Origin: Acidobacteria bacterium 13_2_20CM_57_17
GTDB lineage: Bacteria; Acidobacteriota; Terriglobia; Acidiferrales; UBA7541
Assembly: GCA_001914785.1 (NCBI GenBank)
Contig: MNDE01000114.1
Span: 1-39,464, forward strand
Direction of reading: 5' to 3'
DNA: 39,464 bases
Positions 16,391 to 24,712 of the stretch are shown in pieces (within the stretch, counting starts at the first letter, position 1; the number at the start of each line of letters is the position of its first letter). The notes below the pieces were generated by a model. That model did no database searches, was not told the origin of the DNA, and saw only the letters and a program-made list of their open reading frames with translations. Position numbers and translations under genes: made by a program.

Positions 16391-17064
16391 CGCAGGCCTC
16401 CCAGTTCATGGCGGAGTTTGCGCGTGGCGCGGAAAAGCGAATTCTTCACGGTTTCCTCGGTGGTGCCGAGGGCGTCCCCGATGGCCCGGAGCTTCAGCCC
16501 CTGATAGTGCTTCATCTCAAAAACAATCCGTTCGCGCGGCGAGAGCCGCTCCATCGCCGTGGCGATCCGTGCTTTGATCTCCTTGCCGATAAATGTACGT
16601 TCGGGATCCAGCGTCGGGCGGTGCTCACGCTGGCGCTCGAAGAAATCAGTGATGCCTTCTTCGTGAACTCCAGAATTCAGCTCCGGAGACTGGTCTTCGG
16701 GGCGGGCTTGGCGGCGGCGCAAGTGGTCCAGGCAAACGTTGGTGACGATGCGGTAGAGCCAGGTATAAAAGCTGCACTCAAAGCGGAATCGGTGGAGATT
16801 GCGGTATACCTTGAGGAAGGCTTCCTGATATACGTCCCGGGCGTCCTCGGGCCGCTTCATCAGGTTCAGCGCCAGCCGCAGCACGTCCCGGTCGAAGCGG
16901 CGCACCAGTTCCTCGAAAGCCGCGCGGCTGCCCGCTTGCGCTTCCGCGACTAGGGCCCGCTCGTCGAGGTGGGACAAGGAGATCACCGAGGCCAGGACGG
17001 CGTCTGTGCTGCCCGAGCGACCGTTATCATCGGCCAAAGCCAAAGCCCATCTGGGGAGCGGCAT
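16387..17064 (-). CDS. ECF-type RNA polymerase sigma factor
   Basis: A 225-residue sigma-70-family protein. Region 2 is at about 40-110 (AFEELVRRFDRDVLRLALNLM, DVYQEAFLKVYRNLHRF, FECSFYTWLYRIVTNVCLDHLRRR). Region 4 is at about 165-222 (MERLSPRERIVFEMKHYQGLKLRAIGDALGTTEETVKNSLFRATRKLR). It resembles RpoE-like ECF factors. GAAAG precedes the ATG at 17064. Translation is coupled with the downstream anti-sigma gene. It is the first gene of a leftward unit reaching 11502, and probably autoregulates it; a promoter was not clearly recognisable in 17065-17300. Confidence 0.93.
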   Translation of the reverse strand: MPLPRWALALADDNGRSGSTDAVLASVISLSHLDERALVAEAQAGSRAAFEELVRRFDRDVLRLALNLMKRPEDARDVYQEAFLKVYRNLHRFRFECSFYTWLYRIVTNVCLDHLRRRQARPEDQSPELNSGVHEEGITDFFERQREHRPTLDPERTFIGKEIKARIATAMERLSPRERIVFEMKHYQGLKLRAIGDALGTTEETVKNSLFRATRKLRHELGGLR

Positions 17065-17300
17065 TTTTCGCTTTCTATTCGCGTGAATCGGCGTTGTCGC
17101 TTGTAAAGCAACACCTTAGCGCAATTTCAGGCACTCGGCTGAACGCTGCGCGCCACACGACCACCCAATTTGGACGCACTCCTCCACCCTTGGGTGAGCA
17201 CCGCCTCCCGCTATAACAACGCCCAATCTGTGGATTTTGTTTCAAGAATAATCCCGAGTTTAGACCCGCCAAGCCGTGGTCTCCGTCCTCGTCTTATCGC
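17065..17300. other. Upstream region of the sigma/anti-sigma unit
   Basis: About 236 bases without a credible gene. The - strand should hold the promoter of the sigma factor, but no clear -35/-10 pair could be picked. A short palindrome CACCC-TT-GGGTG is visible near 17186-17197, and AT-rich DNA lies around 17227-17258. Confidence 0.4.
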
Positions 17301-20300
17301 TTAATGAGCCATATCGGCTTGTCCAGCGACCTGCGCTGAATTACCCATCCGCCAGGCAGCAAATGGCCAGCCAAATAGTAGAATCAGCGCCAGCAGAACT
17401 GCGTAGCCGTTAGCCCTGTAAAACGAATCCGGCTGGGAAAGCAGTTCGTTGGCGCCGCTGAGCAGGAAAGTGGCCGCGACCATCAGGAAACAGCCGAGAA
17501 TGTTGAAACGCATCACCCAGCGCACGCCAAAAACGAGAACGCTCAGCAGGATCAGCCGCGCAAGGAATTGTTTGGCAAAATCCGCCGGGCTGCCCCAGCT
17601 TCCGCCCACAGTCGCAAGCACACCGACAAAAAACAACAGAACGCGAAGCCACGTCTGCCGTACTTTTGCGGCAACGGAGGAAGCGATGACCACAACATAA
17701 GCTGTCATCCTCAGACTCCCGAGCAGAGTCCCTCCTAGGATGGAGGCGGCTGGAAAAACCGCATCGAAATCCTGCCCGAAGGAGACATCGAGATAGCGAT
17801 GGACGGTCGGCCAATATGTCGAAGCCACCGCAACAAGCCGCTCCAAACCAAGGAGCCCGCCGCTGCCGCCCAGACCAATCCACAACGCGTCGCGGTAGTA
17901 GTGTCCCGGCATTCCTGCCCAGCCGGGGAGGTTCTCCTCTGCAAAGGCTAGCTTCGCGTAATACCAGGCAGCGCCAAAGAGTAGTACCAGGACACCAAAA
18001 CTGAATGGGCCCCCCAGCAAGGCACCAATGCTTCCAAGCCCGATCGCTGTTCTAAAAGGGATTGCCGTATTGTACGTGTTCATCGCTCTCGGGATGCTGT
18101 TGCCGAGCCCTAAAACCACGTAAAAAGAAACGAATCCCCAAGCCGCCCAAAGCGAAAGCCTTCTCCATGGCACTGCGCGCGCCGCCTCCGAGCGCAGATT
18201 TTTTAGGAAAAGAATAAACGCCGTGAGACCCAAGCCGACGAGAAGGACGATGGGTCCAAAGGTGATGGCATCGCGCGGAAGTGTCGTCTCTTCCTGTTTG
18301 CGCCGCCAGTCATCGGGAATTTTGATGAACGTGCTGAAGCCTTCGCTGGCCGGTTCGTCTTCATCGGCGGAACCGGACCGCCGGAAGTAGGCGCGCCGGT
18401 AGTCTGTCACTTCATCGCCAAGCACCGCTACCCTGACGCGTACGTACGCATGGCCGCTTGCCGAGAGAGAAGCCGTCGAATCAAGCGGGCTATTCTGCTG
18501 CCAAGTAAGCAGATGATCGACCCGATGAGGGCGCGTTTCGGAATCGCTTTCGACGAGCGTCCATTGGCTCAGGTCCATCTTTTTTTCTTCACGCAGGAAC
18601 TCTTTCGCCCGTTCCGCCGCCTCTTCCTTCTTCAACGACGCGACCGCGGCGTCTTCCGCGATCTTGTGTTGCACGGCGAAGAGCGAGCCATCCGGCTTGA
18701 GTTTGACGGCGTACTCTTCCGTCTGGCTATCGCGGAAATAGCGCGCCTGCCACACCGCTCCCGGCACTTGCTTGTCGTAAATTCCGTTCACGCGGGCGAT
18801 GCCCACGCGCTCGCGGAGGAATTCGTTTGTGACCGAATCCACGATATCTGCAAACACCACCGCGCACTTGTAAGAATTCGGGTCCACGCCCCGGCTGCGC
18901 AGGATTTCGTCCGCTCGGGCGCGTGCGGTCTTGGCGTCCACGGATAATTTCAAGTAATCGCCGATAGATTCGGGTTTCAGCCGCCAAACGATGAGCCCTC
19001 CCGCAAGCAGGCATGCAGCGAGGAGTGCAAGCATTCCCGGCGCGAGGGCGGTGTAGCGCCGTGTCTTGGCGGCGGTGGCGTCCGACGGCGGAGCCATAGC
19101 AAGGTCCAGGTGGGGGGGAGGCGTCGCGCCGTTCCGGAGGTCTTCATCCGCTTCGAATCCCCCGCGGGTCAGGTAGGAAAAACCCGCAAACAGAAGCGGC
19201 GCGAATGCCGCGGCCGCCACGATCACCCCGGACGCTTTGAAATAAAGGTTGTTCGAACGCAAGAGAAACAGGCCCACCAGCGAAGCATCCACGGTGTAGT
19301 GCCAGATCAGCGTCGCCAGGATGCCCCACCGCAGCATCACGATTCCCGCGACGATCCCGATCAATCCGATCTCGATGCCACGGATGTACGGCGGTTCCTG
19401 CGGATAGTTGCTGTGCAGAAAGCTCCACAGAAAGGCCGGAACAATCACGGCCAGCCATCGCGACTTTGTAAATTTGGTGAAAAATGGAATGGCAAAGAGA
19501 CGGAACGTGAATTCCTCATTCGTGGACGCCAGCAGCCCGATCGCCGCTCCCGAGATCCACGGGAAGAGTGTGTTTACGGACTCCTGGTAGTTCACTTCTT
19601 GCGGGGCCCACGCGCCCAACCAGGTTGCCACCACGTAGAATCCAACCACGTAGCCGATGTGCACCGCGGCCAGCGACAGACCCACGACTGCCGCGGAAAA
19701 AAACTCTTTCGAACGCAATCCGCGCAGCGTGAAGGTCTTGGAGAGCTGCAATCGCTGCGGCCATGAAAAGCGGTACAGCGGCTCGGCTGCAGGAAGCACC
19801 AAGGCGACGGTCAGCGCGGATAAAACCGCGAACAGGAGTGCACCGCCCAACTTTCCTGCGAGAAAACTCCCGTAAGAAGCTTTTGTATCGTAGCTTGCGC
19901 CCCACAAGGGCCAGTCGTTCAGGCTCTGCAAAAAGAGGAGCCCGGCCACCAGCAAGCCGAGCAAAATGGCCCCGCGCCATCGCGTCTGTCCTTGCAAGGT
20001 GAGCTTGATTCCAAACCAGACCGCCACGACAAGCAACGCGATGTAAAGGACAGAAAAAGCAAGTGCCATCGCGTCGTTGCTAGAGCGCAGCCGCAAGTAG
20101 CTGCGTTCCCACGCTTCGGGAACTTTCAAGAACTCTTCGCTGCCGCCGACTTTCTCTCCTTGCAACGTGACTTGCAGACGGTACGGCGCGTCTTTCGCGC
20201 GAAAGCCGTGCTTCTCCCAGGTAAAAGCCCAATCCAGACGATTCGGCCGCTTGCTCGAATTGGCTTCCTCGGGAAGAAAGTCCCATCCGCTCAAATTGAG

Positions 20301-20789
20301 TCCGAGCTTTGCGCCGAGATACGATTGCGCGGCAGACTGCGCAGTCGCGCGGTCGAGCGACGCTCCAGCGCGCGATTCTTCGATTTTGTGATTGTAGCCG
20401 GCGATTTGCCCTGCCGGGCTCACGCGCACGCGAAACTCTTCTTCCTGTTGCGGCTTGAAGAAGCGCATGTCCCAGAACCAGATATTCACATCCGCGGACA
20501 TCAGCCTGTTCGCCTGCTGCAAACCCAGTTCGCGCTCCAGGTAGACTTTGCCGTTGTCATCCACGTCGAAAACAATGGTGGATTGGTAGCCGCTGACGTT
20601 CTCACCGAGGCCGGTGACGAATTTTTGCGCTCTCGCGAGGGCTTCTTCGCGGGAAATCTGAAAATTAACGGACGCCTCCGGGAACGCCCGGAAAAAATAT
20701 TTGTAGGCGAACAACGCGCCGGCAACTCCCGCCATCACCCACAGAATCAGCGCGCGCTTGTCGGTACCCGTCAGGCGCTCTCCCGTCAC
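17301..20789 (-). CDS. Large CPBP-family intramembrane metalloprotease with duplicated extracytoplasmic module
   Basis: About 1,162 residues from GTG 20789, which has GGGGAGG five bases upstream; a GTG at 20819 without such a site is the alternative. The CPBP (CAAX-like) protease signature is complete: E425, E426 and R430 (EEFTFR), H459 (FLWSFLH) and H497 (LIWHYTVDA). Two related soluble modules, about residues 40-240 and 610-820, share order and motifs: an ARAQKF/ARADEI start, then YxSTIVFDV/YKCAVVFAD, then a WDMRFFKPQQEEEF/WQARYFRDSQTEEY segment. They look PepSY-like. Each is followed by several transmembrane helices; only the first membrane part has the catalytic residues. CPBP enzymes cleave substrates within membranes. 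The substrate is unknown. The stop lies 236 bases from the sigma-factor start. Confidence 0.85.
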   Translation of the reverse strand: MTGERLTGTDKRALILWVMAGVAGALFAYKYFFRAFPEASVNFQISREEALARAQKFVTGLGENVSGYQSTIVFDVDDNGKVYLERELGLQQANRLMSADVNIWFWDMRFFKPQQEEEFRVRVSPAGQIAGYNHKIEESRAGASLDRATAQSAAQSYLGAKLGLNLSGWDFLPEEANSSKRPNRLDWAFTWEKHGFRAKDAPYRLQVTLQGEKVGGSEEFLKVPEAWERSYLRLRSSNDAMALAFSVLYIALLVVAVWFGIKLTLQGQTRWRGAILLGLLVAGLLFLQSLNDWPLWGASYDTKASYGSFLAGKLGGALLFAVLSALTVALVLPAAEPLYRFSWPQRLQLSKTFTLRGLRSKEFFSAAVVGLSLAAVHIGYVVGFYVVATWLGAWAPQEVNYQESVNTLFPWISGAAIGLLASTNEEFTFRLFAIPFFTKFTKSRWLAVIVPAFLWSFLHSNYPQEPPYIRGIEIGLIGIVAGIVMLRWGILATLIWHYTVDASLVGLFLLRSNNLYFKASGVIVAAAAFAPLLFAGFSYLTRGGFEADEDLRNGATPPPHLDLAMAPPSDATAAKTRRYTALAPGMLALLAACLLAGGLIVWRLKPESIGDYLKLSVDAKTARARADEILRSRGVDPNSYKCAVVFADIVDSVTNEFLRERVGIARVNGIYDKQVPGAVWQARYFRDSQTEEYAVKLKPDGSLFAVQHKIAEDAAVASLKKEEAAERAKEFLREEKKMDLSQWTLVESDSETRPHRVDHLLTWQQNSPLDSTASLSASGHAYVRVRVAVLGDEVTDYRRAYFRRSGSADEDEPASEGFSTFIKIPDDWRRKQEETTLPRDAITFGPIVLLVGLGLTAFILFLKNLRSEAARAVPWRRLSLWAAWGFVSFYVVLGLGNSIPRAMNTYNTAIPFRTAIGLGSIGALLGGPFSFGVLVLLFGAAWYYAKLAFAEENLPGWAGMPGHYYRDALWIGLGGSGGLLGLERLVAVASTYWPTVHRYLDVSFGQDFDAVFPAASILGGTLLGSLRMTAYVVVIASSVAAKVRQTWLRVLLFFVGVLATVGGSWGSPADFAKQFLARLILLSVLVFGVRWVMRFNILGCFLMVAATFLLSGANELLSQPDSFYRANGYAVLLALILLFGWPFAAWRMGNSAQVAGQADMAH

Positions 20790-20972
20790 ACGAACCTCCC
20801 CGCTTGGAACAAGGAACACTCACTCTATCGGTACGCGTGCCAGGGACGCAAGTTTCGCGGCCGTTTTGCGGGCGTGCTTCTGTTTGTTCGCAGAGGGGAT
20901 GATATAAGAAGAAGGCGTCCCGGCTTTGCGGTCGCACTTGCCGATTGCCCGCTTTGCGGGCGTACATATCCA

Positions 20973-23090
20973 ATGACGATGAACCTCAGCACCGAAGTAC
21001 GCATGATCAAAGGCGTTGGCCCGCAGCGCGCCGAACTCCTCGCGCAGCGCGGCATCCACACGCTTGAGGATCTCCTCGGCTACTTGCCGTTTCGTTACGA
21101 AGACCGCATCCATTTTTCCAGGGTGAAAGACATCCAGCCGAACGGCGTTTACACCATTCGCGCTCGCGTGATGAGTGGCCAGGCCGTCCGCACCATGCGC
21201 GGCCGCGATGCCATCTATCATCTGCTCGTCCAGGACGAAGCCGGTGGCTTGCTTCCCGTCAAATTTTTTCACGGCGGCTACCTCGAGGGGCGTTTAAAGC
21301 CCGGCCAACTCCTCATCCTTCACGGCAAAGCGGAAATCGATAAGCTCCGCCCCGCGCGCCTCGAAATGATTAATCCGCAAATCGAAGTTCTCAGCAACGA
21401 AGAACTCGATTCCACCGAAGTCGGCCGCATCGTTCCCATCTACGAAGCCATCGGCACTTTTGGCTCGCGTCAAATTCGCCGCGCCATGTACGCCGCCGTG
21501 CAGCTCATCGATCAGCGCATGCCCGACGTTTTGCCGGAAGCCTTGCGCGCGCGGCTCGGCTTTCCCACGCGCGGCGAAGCTCTGATTCACACGCACTTTC
21601 CCGAACCCGGCGAGTCCCTCGACGCCCTGAATACCTTTCGCTCACCCGCGCAACAGCGCCTCATCTTCGAGGAGTTTTTCCTTTACCAGCTTAGCCTCGC
21701 GCTCGACCGCAAAGCCTCTCGCAAGGAAAACGCCATCGCCTTCCGCCTGCGCGAAGATGCAATCCGCGAAGCGCTCAAGCGTATCCTGCCTTTCAAGCCT
21801 ACCGCTGCGCAAAAACGCGTGCTCGCTGAAATCGCCGCTGACCTCGAAAAGCCCGCTCCGATGAACCGTCTCCTTCAGGGCGACGTCGGCAGCGGCAAAA
21901 CAATCATCGCGCTGCAAGCCGCCGTCATCGCCATCGAAAACGGCGCGCAAGCCGCCCTCATGGCGCCCACGGAAATTCTTGCCGTCCAGCACTTTCTTTC
22001 CGCGCGCCGCATCCTCGCCAAAGCCGGCTATCGCGTCGAGATGCTCATCAGCGGCCTGAAATCCGCGGAAAAATCCGCCGCGCTCGATCGCATCCGTTCC
22101 GGTGAAGCCCAGCTCGTCATCGGCACTCACGCGCTCATCGAAGACAACGTTGCATTCGCGCGCCTCGGCTTCGTCGCCATTGACGAGCAGCACCGCTTCG
22201 GCGTTCTCCAGCGCAAGCGTCTGATGGACAAAGCCGCCGCCCTCGGCCACGCCCCGCACGTCCTCGTGCTCACCGCCACGCCCATCCCGCGCACGCTTTC
22301 GCTCACTCTCTATGGCGACCTCGATGTTTCCGTCCTCGATGAGCTCCCGCCCGGCCGCACGCCCATCGTCACGCGCATGACCACCCAGCAGCATCTCCCC
22401 GGCGTCTGGGAATTTCTCCGCCGCGAAGTTGCCGCCGGCCATCAGGCCTACGTCGTTTATCCGGTCATTGAGGAATCGAAGCTCGAGCTGAAAGCCGCTA
22501 TGGAAGAGTTCGAGCGCCTCTCGCGCGAAGTCTTTCCAAAGTTAAAGCTCGGCCTCTTGCACGGCCGGCTCTCCAGTGACGAAAAAGAAGAAGTCATGCA
22601 GCGCTTCCGCAAAAACGAAGCACAAATCCTCGTCGCCACCACCGTCGTGGAAGTCGGCGTGGACGTCCCTAACGCCACCGTCATGGTCATCGAGCATGCC
22701 GAGCGCTTCGGCCTCTCCCAGCTTCACCAGCTTCGGGGACGCATTGGCCGCGGCGCCCGGAAATCCCATTGCATCCTCGTCGCTCCCTTTCGAATGACGG
22801 ACGAAGCCCGCGCCCGCCTCGAAACCATGGTGCGCACCTCTAACGGCTTCGAAATCGCCGAAACCGATCTCCTCCTCCGCGGCCCCGGCGAATTTTTCGG
22901 CACCCGCCAAGCCGGCAACCTCGGCTTCCACATTGCCAACCCGTTGCGCGACAAAGAACTCCTCGAACTCGCCCGCCGCGAAGCCTTCGCCCTTGCCGCC
23001 GACTCCGCCCAGCAGGACGCCATGCAGCGCCTCCTGCGCTTGCTCCCCTCCGAATGGCAACGCCGCTACCACCTCGCCCGGATCGGCTGA
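20973..23090 (+). CDS. recG: ATP-dependent DNA helicase RecG
   Basis: About 705 residues (E. coli RecG: 693). The N-terminal OB/wedge domain begins KGVGPQRAELLAQRGIHTLEDLLGYLPFRYEDR. Walker A is GDVGSGKT (303-310), the DEAH-type box is DEQH (404-407, AIDEQHRFG), and TATPIPRT follows; near the C-terminus are QLRGRIGRG and LLLRGPGEFFGTRQAG, the RecG-specific end. It remodels stalled forks and branched junctions. ATG 20973 was chosen over the very long in-frame upstream extension, which lies antisense to the protease gene; MNLSTEV at 20979 is close by. It shares a divergent region (20790-20972) with the protease. The coding strand uses many C-ending codons, unlike dinG. Confidence 0.95.
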   Translation: MTMNLSTEVRMIKGVGPQRAELLAQRGIHTLEDLLGYLPFRYEDRIHFSRVKDIQPNGVYTIRARVMSGQAVRTMRGRDAIYHLLVQDEAGGLLPVKFFHGGYLEGRLKPGQLLILHGKAEIDKLRPARLEMINPQIEVLSNEELDSTEVGRIVPIYEAIGTFGSRQIRRAMYAAVQLIDQRMPDVLPEALRARLGFPTRGEALIHTHFPEPGESLDALNTFRSPAQQRLIFEEFFLYQLSLALDRKASRKENAIAFRLREDAIREALKRILPFKPTAAQKRVLAEIAADLEKPAPMNRLLQGDVGSGKTIIALQAAVIAIENGAQAALMAPTEILAVQHFLSARRILAKAGYRVEMLISGLKSAEKSAALDRIRSGEAQLVIGTHALIEDNVAFARLGFVAIDEQHRFGVLQRKRLMDKAAALGHAPHVLVLTATPIPRTLSLTLYGDLDVSVLDELPPGRTPIVTRMTTQQHLPGVWEFLRREVAAGHQAYVVYPVIEESKLELKAAMEEFERLSREVFPKLKLGLLHGRLSSDEKEEVMQRFRKNEAQILVATTVVEVGVDVPNATVMVIEHAERFGLSQLHQLRGRIGRGARKSHCILVAPFRMTDEARARLETMVRTSNGFEIAETDLLLRGPGEFFGTRQAGNLGFHIANPLRDKELLELARREAFALAADSAQQDAMQRLLRLLPSEWQRRYHLARIG

Positions 23091-23209
23091 TACGTCAGCA
23101 CTTATTAGCGTCGGTCGGCCACTTTCCACAAATACGAACGGCCGATGTCGTGTGTGAGAATCTGCAACTACGTGGAGACGAATAATTCGGATTGCGACGA
23201 GTTGGGATT

Positions 23210-23863
23210 CTAATCGTAGATCCAGTCGGAGAGTCCATGTTTTCGATACAGCAAATATAACTTGTCACGTTCCGTGGACTCTTCGTCTGAATACGCACGA
23301 GCCTTCACAAAGTCGTGGTTGGCAATAGCGCCCTCCATGCGGCTCACGATTGACCTAATGCGGGTTCGCAATTCAACGATATCCTCCGGCATCGGACCGG
23401 ATTCTCTGACAAATTCCTCGCTTGCCGAATCGTCATGTGGGATTCGCAACAAATCCTCGCGAGTAGCCGCGAGACGAACGCCAAGCTCGTGCAGTATCTC
23501 TGCGGCAAAGCACTTCTCTTCCCGAAGGAGGCCAAGTAACAAGTGCTCAGTGCAAACATGCTTATTGGAAAGCAGGTCCGCTTCCTCTTCGGCAAGAGCT
23601 AGGACATGTTTGGATGCACTGCTGAGTGGAATTTCCCGGGAGCCCGGAATCTTCTCACGAACGGGCTTGCTTTGCTCGATCTTTCTCCACAAGGCATTCG
23701 CTGCCCAGGGTGAGCCGAGGCATCGGCGTGCTAGGACTTTGTCCTCCCTCAGCAATCCCAAGAGAAGATGCTCTGTTTCAATTTCCGGGCTTCCGACACG
23801 GCCGGCCATGTAGCGCGAGGAATGGATTGCACGCCTTGCCGTCTCCGAACAACGTTCAAACAT
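23210..23863 (-). CDS. Clp N-domain protein with UVR motif, no ATPase
   Basis: About 217 residues from ATG 23863 (GGGGAGAA upstream). It has two Clp_N repeats: the first MFERCSETARRAIHSSRYMAG...EIETEHLLLGLLRED, and the second SASKHVLALAEEEADLLSNKHVCTEHLLLGLLREE, each with the hallmark EHLLLGLLR. The C-terminal 45 residues (AIANHDFVKARAYSDEESTERDKLYLLYRKH) form a UVR-type helical hairpin. This is the N-domain and linker of ClpC without the AAA+ parts. It could bind substrates or partners, or modulate a ClpCP machine, but the absent ATPase rules out unfolding on its own. Neighbours are recG and rsmD, which say little. Confidence 0.82.
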   Translation of the reverse strand: MFERCSETARRAIHSSRYMAGRVGSPEIETEHLLLGLLREDKVLARRCLGSPWAANALWRKIEQSKPVREKIPGSREIPLSSASKHVLALAEEEADLLSNKHVCTEHLLLGLLREEKCFAAEILHELGVRLAATREDLLRIPHDDSASEEFVRESGPMPEDIVELRTRIRSIVSRMEGAIANHDFVKARAYSDEESTERDKLYLLYRKHGLSDWIYD

Positions 23864-23983
23864 GCCTTTTTTTCTCCCCGAGGTCTTCGCGAACCGCGAG
23901 TAAATCGTAATCGAAGCGGTGAGCCGTCGCAATTCTTTGTTCCTTGACTAAAAACTAAAAACTGACGACTAATAACTGCACTC

Positions 23984-24556
23984 ATGCGCGTCATTGCTGG
24001 AACTTACAAGAGCCGCATCCTAAAGAGTCTCAAAGGCCTTGCGCTGCGTCCTACCAGCGACCGCCTGCGCGAAACTCTCTTCAATGTGCTGGCCCCAAAT
24101 ATCTCCGGCTCTCGATTCGTAGATCTCTTTGCCGGAACCGGCGCCATCGGCATTGAAGCCCTCAGCCGCGGCGCCTCCGAAGTCGTTTTCATTGAAAATC
24201 AGGGACCAGCCGTCACGCTGATACGCCGTAATCTCGAGTCGTTGGGCATCAACTCCGGCGCGACCGTACTCCCCGTTGATGCTCTTCGCGGCCTCGCCAC
24301 GCTGACCTCCCAGAAGCGGCGGTCCGCCCCCGGTTACAACTTTATTTTCCTCGATCCACCTTACGCAGCTGCCGAAGACTACTCCCGCGTGTTAGAATTT
24401 CTTGGTTCCACGGAACTTCTTGCTCCCGGCGGAATGGTAATCGCCGAACATCGCCGCAACTTCGATTTGTCCGAAGCAGTGGGCGCTCTGCGGAGGTTGC
24501 GCGTTCTGAAACAGGGCGACGCCGCCCTGAGCTTTTACCGCCGCCAGCCTTTGTAG
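23984..24556 (+). CDS. rsmD: 16S rRNA (guanine(966)-N(2))-methyltransferase RsmD
   Basis: A 190-residue SAM-dependent methyltransferase. It starts RVIAGTYKSRILKSLKG...LRPTSDRLRETLFNVL, the RsmD signature. The SAM-binding motif is FVDLFAGTGAIGIEALSRGA (about 45-64) and the catalytic motif is DPPY (124-127). It methylates G966 of 16S rRNA in the assembled 30S particle. The ATG is at 23984, 121 bases from the divergent Clp-N gene. Usually coaD or a similar gene follows in other bacteria; here it is a TonB-like gene. Confidence 0.92.
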   Translation: MRVIAGTYKSRILKSLKGLALRPTSDRLRETLFNVLAPNISGSRFVDLFAGTGAIGIEALSRGASEVVFIENQGPAVTLIRRNLESLGINSGATVLPVDALRGLATLTSQKRRSAPGYNFIFLDPPYAAAEDYSRVLEFLGSTELLAPGGMVIAEHRRNFDLSEAVGALRRLRVLKQGDAALSFYRRQPL

Positions 24557-24644
24557 AGGCGGCAAAAATAACTTGGCCGAGTAAACCCCCCGCACGCCGA
24601 GTTTCATCTATCATAGGGTGTTCACGCGTCTTTCTTTGTAGTGG

Positions 24645-24660
24645 CGGGTCCTTAGACCCG
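24645..24660. repeat. Short perfect hairpin in the rsmD-tonB intergenic region
   Basis: CGGGTC (24645-24650), loop CTTA, GACCCG (24655-24660). There is no T-run at once after it (TGGTTTTG follows), so termination after rsmD would be weak. It resembles the short palindromic repeats found in other intergenic regions. Confidence 0.5.
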
Positions 24661-24712
24661 TGGTTTTGCCCGTGCGAACCCGGCCGCGCAGCGTACGATC
24701 GACAAAACGAAA

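Noticed and set aside
17075..17272. Small - strand reading frame of 65 codons upstream of the sigma factor
   Set aside because: Composition is not protein-like (Cys/Arg/Pro-rich), there is no ribosome site, and it covers the likely promoter region.
19992..20972. In-frame extension of 327 codons upstream of RecG on the + strand
   Set aside because: It lies antisense to the membrane protease gene, has no recognisable domain, and RecG has its normal length from 20973.
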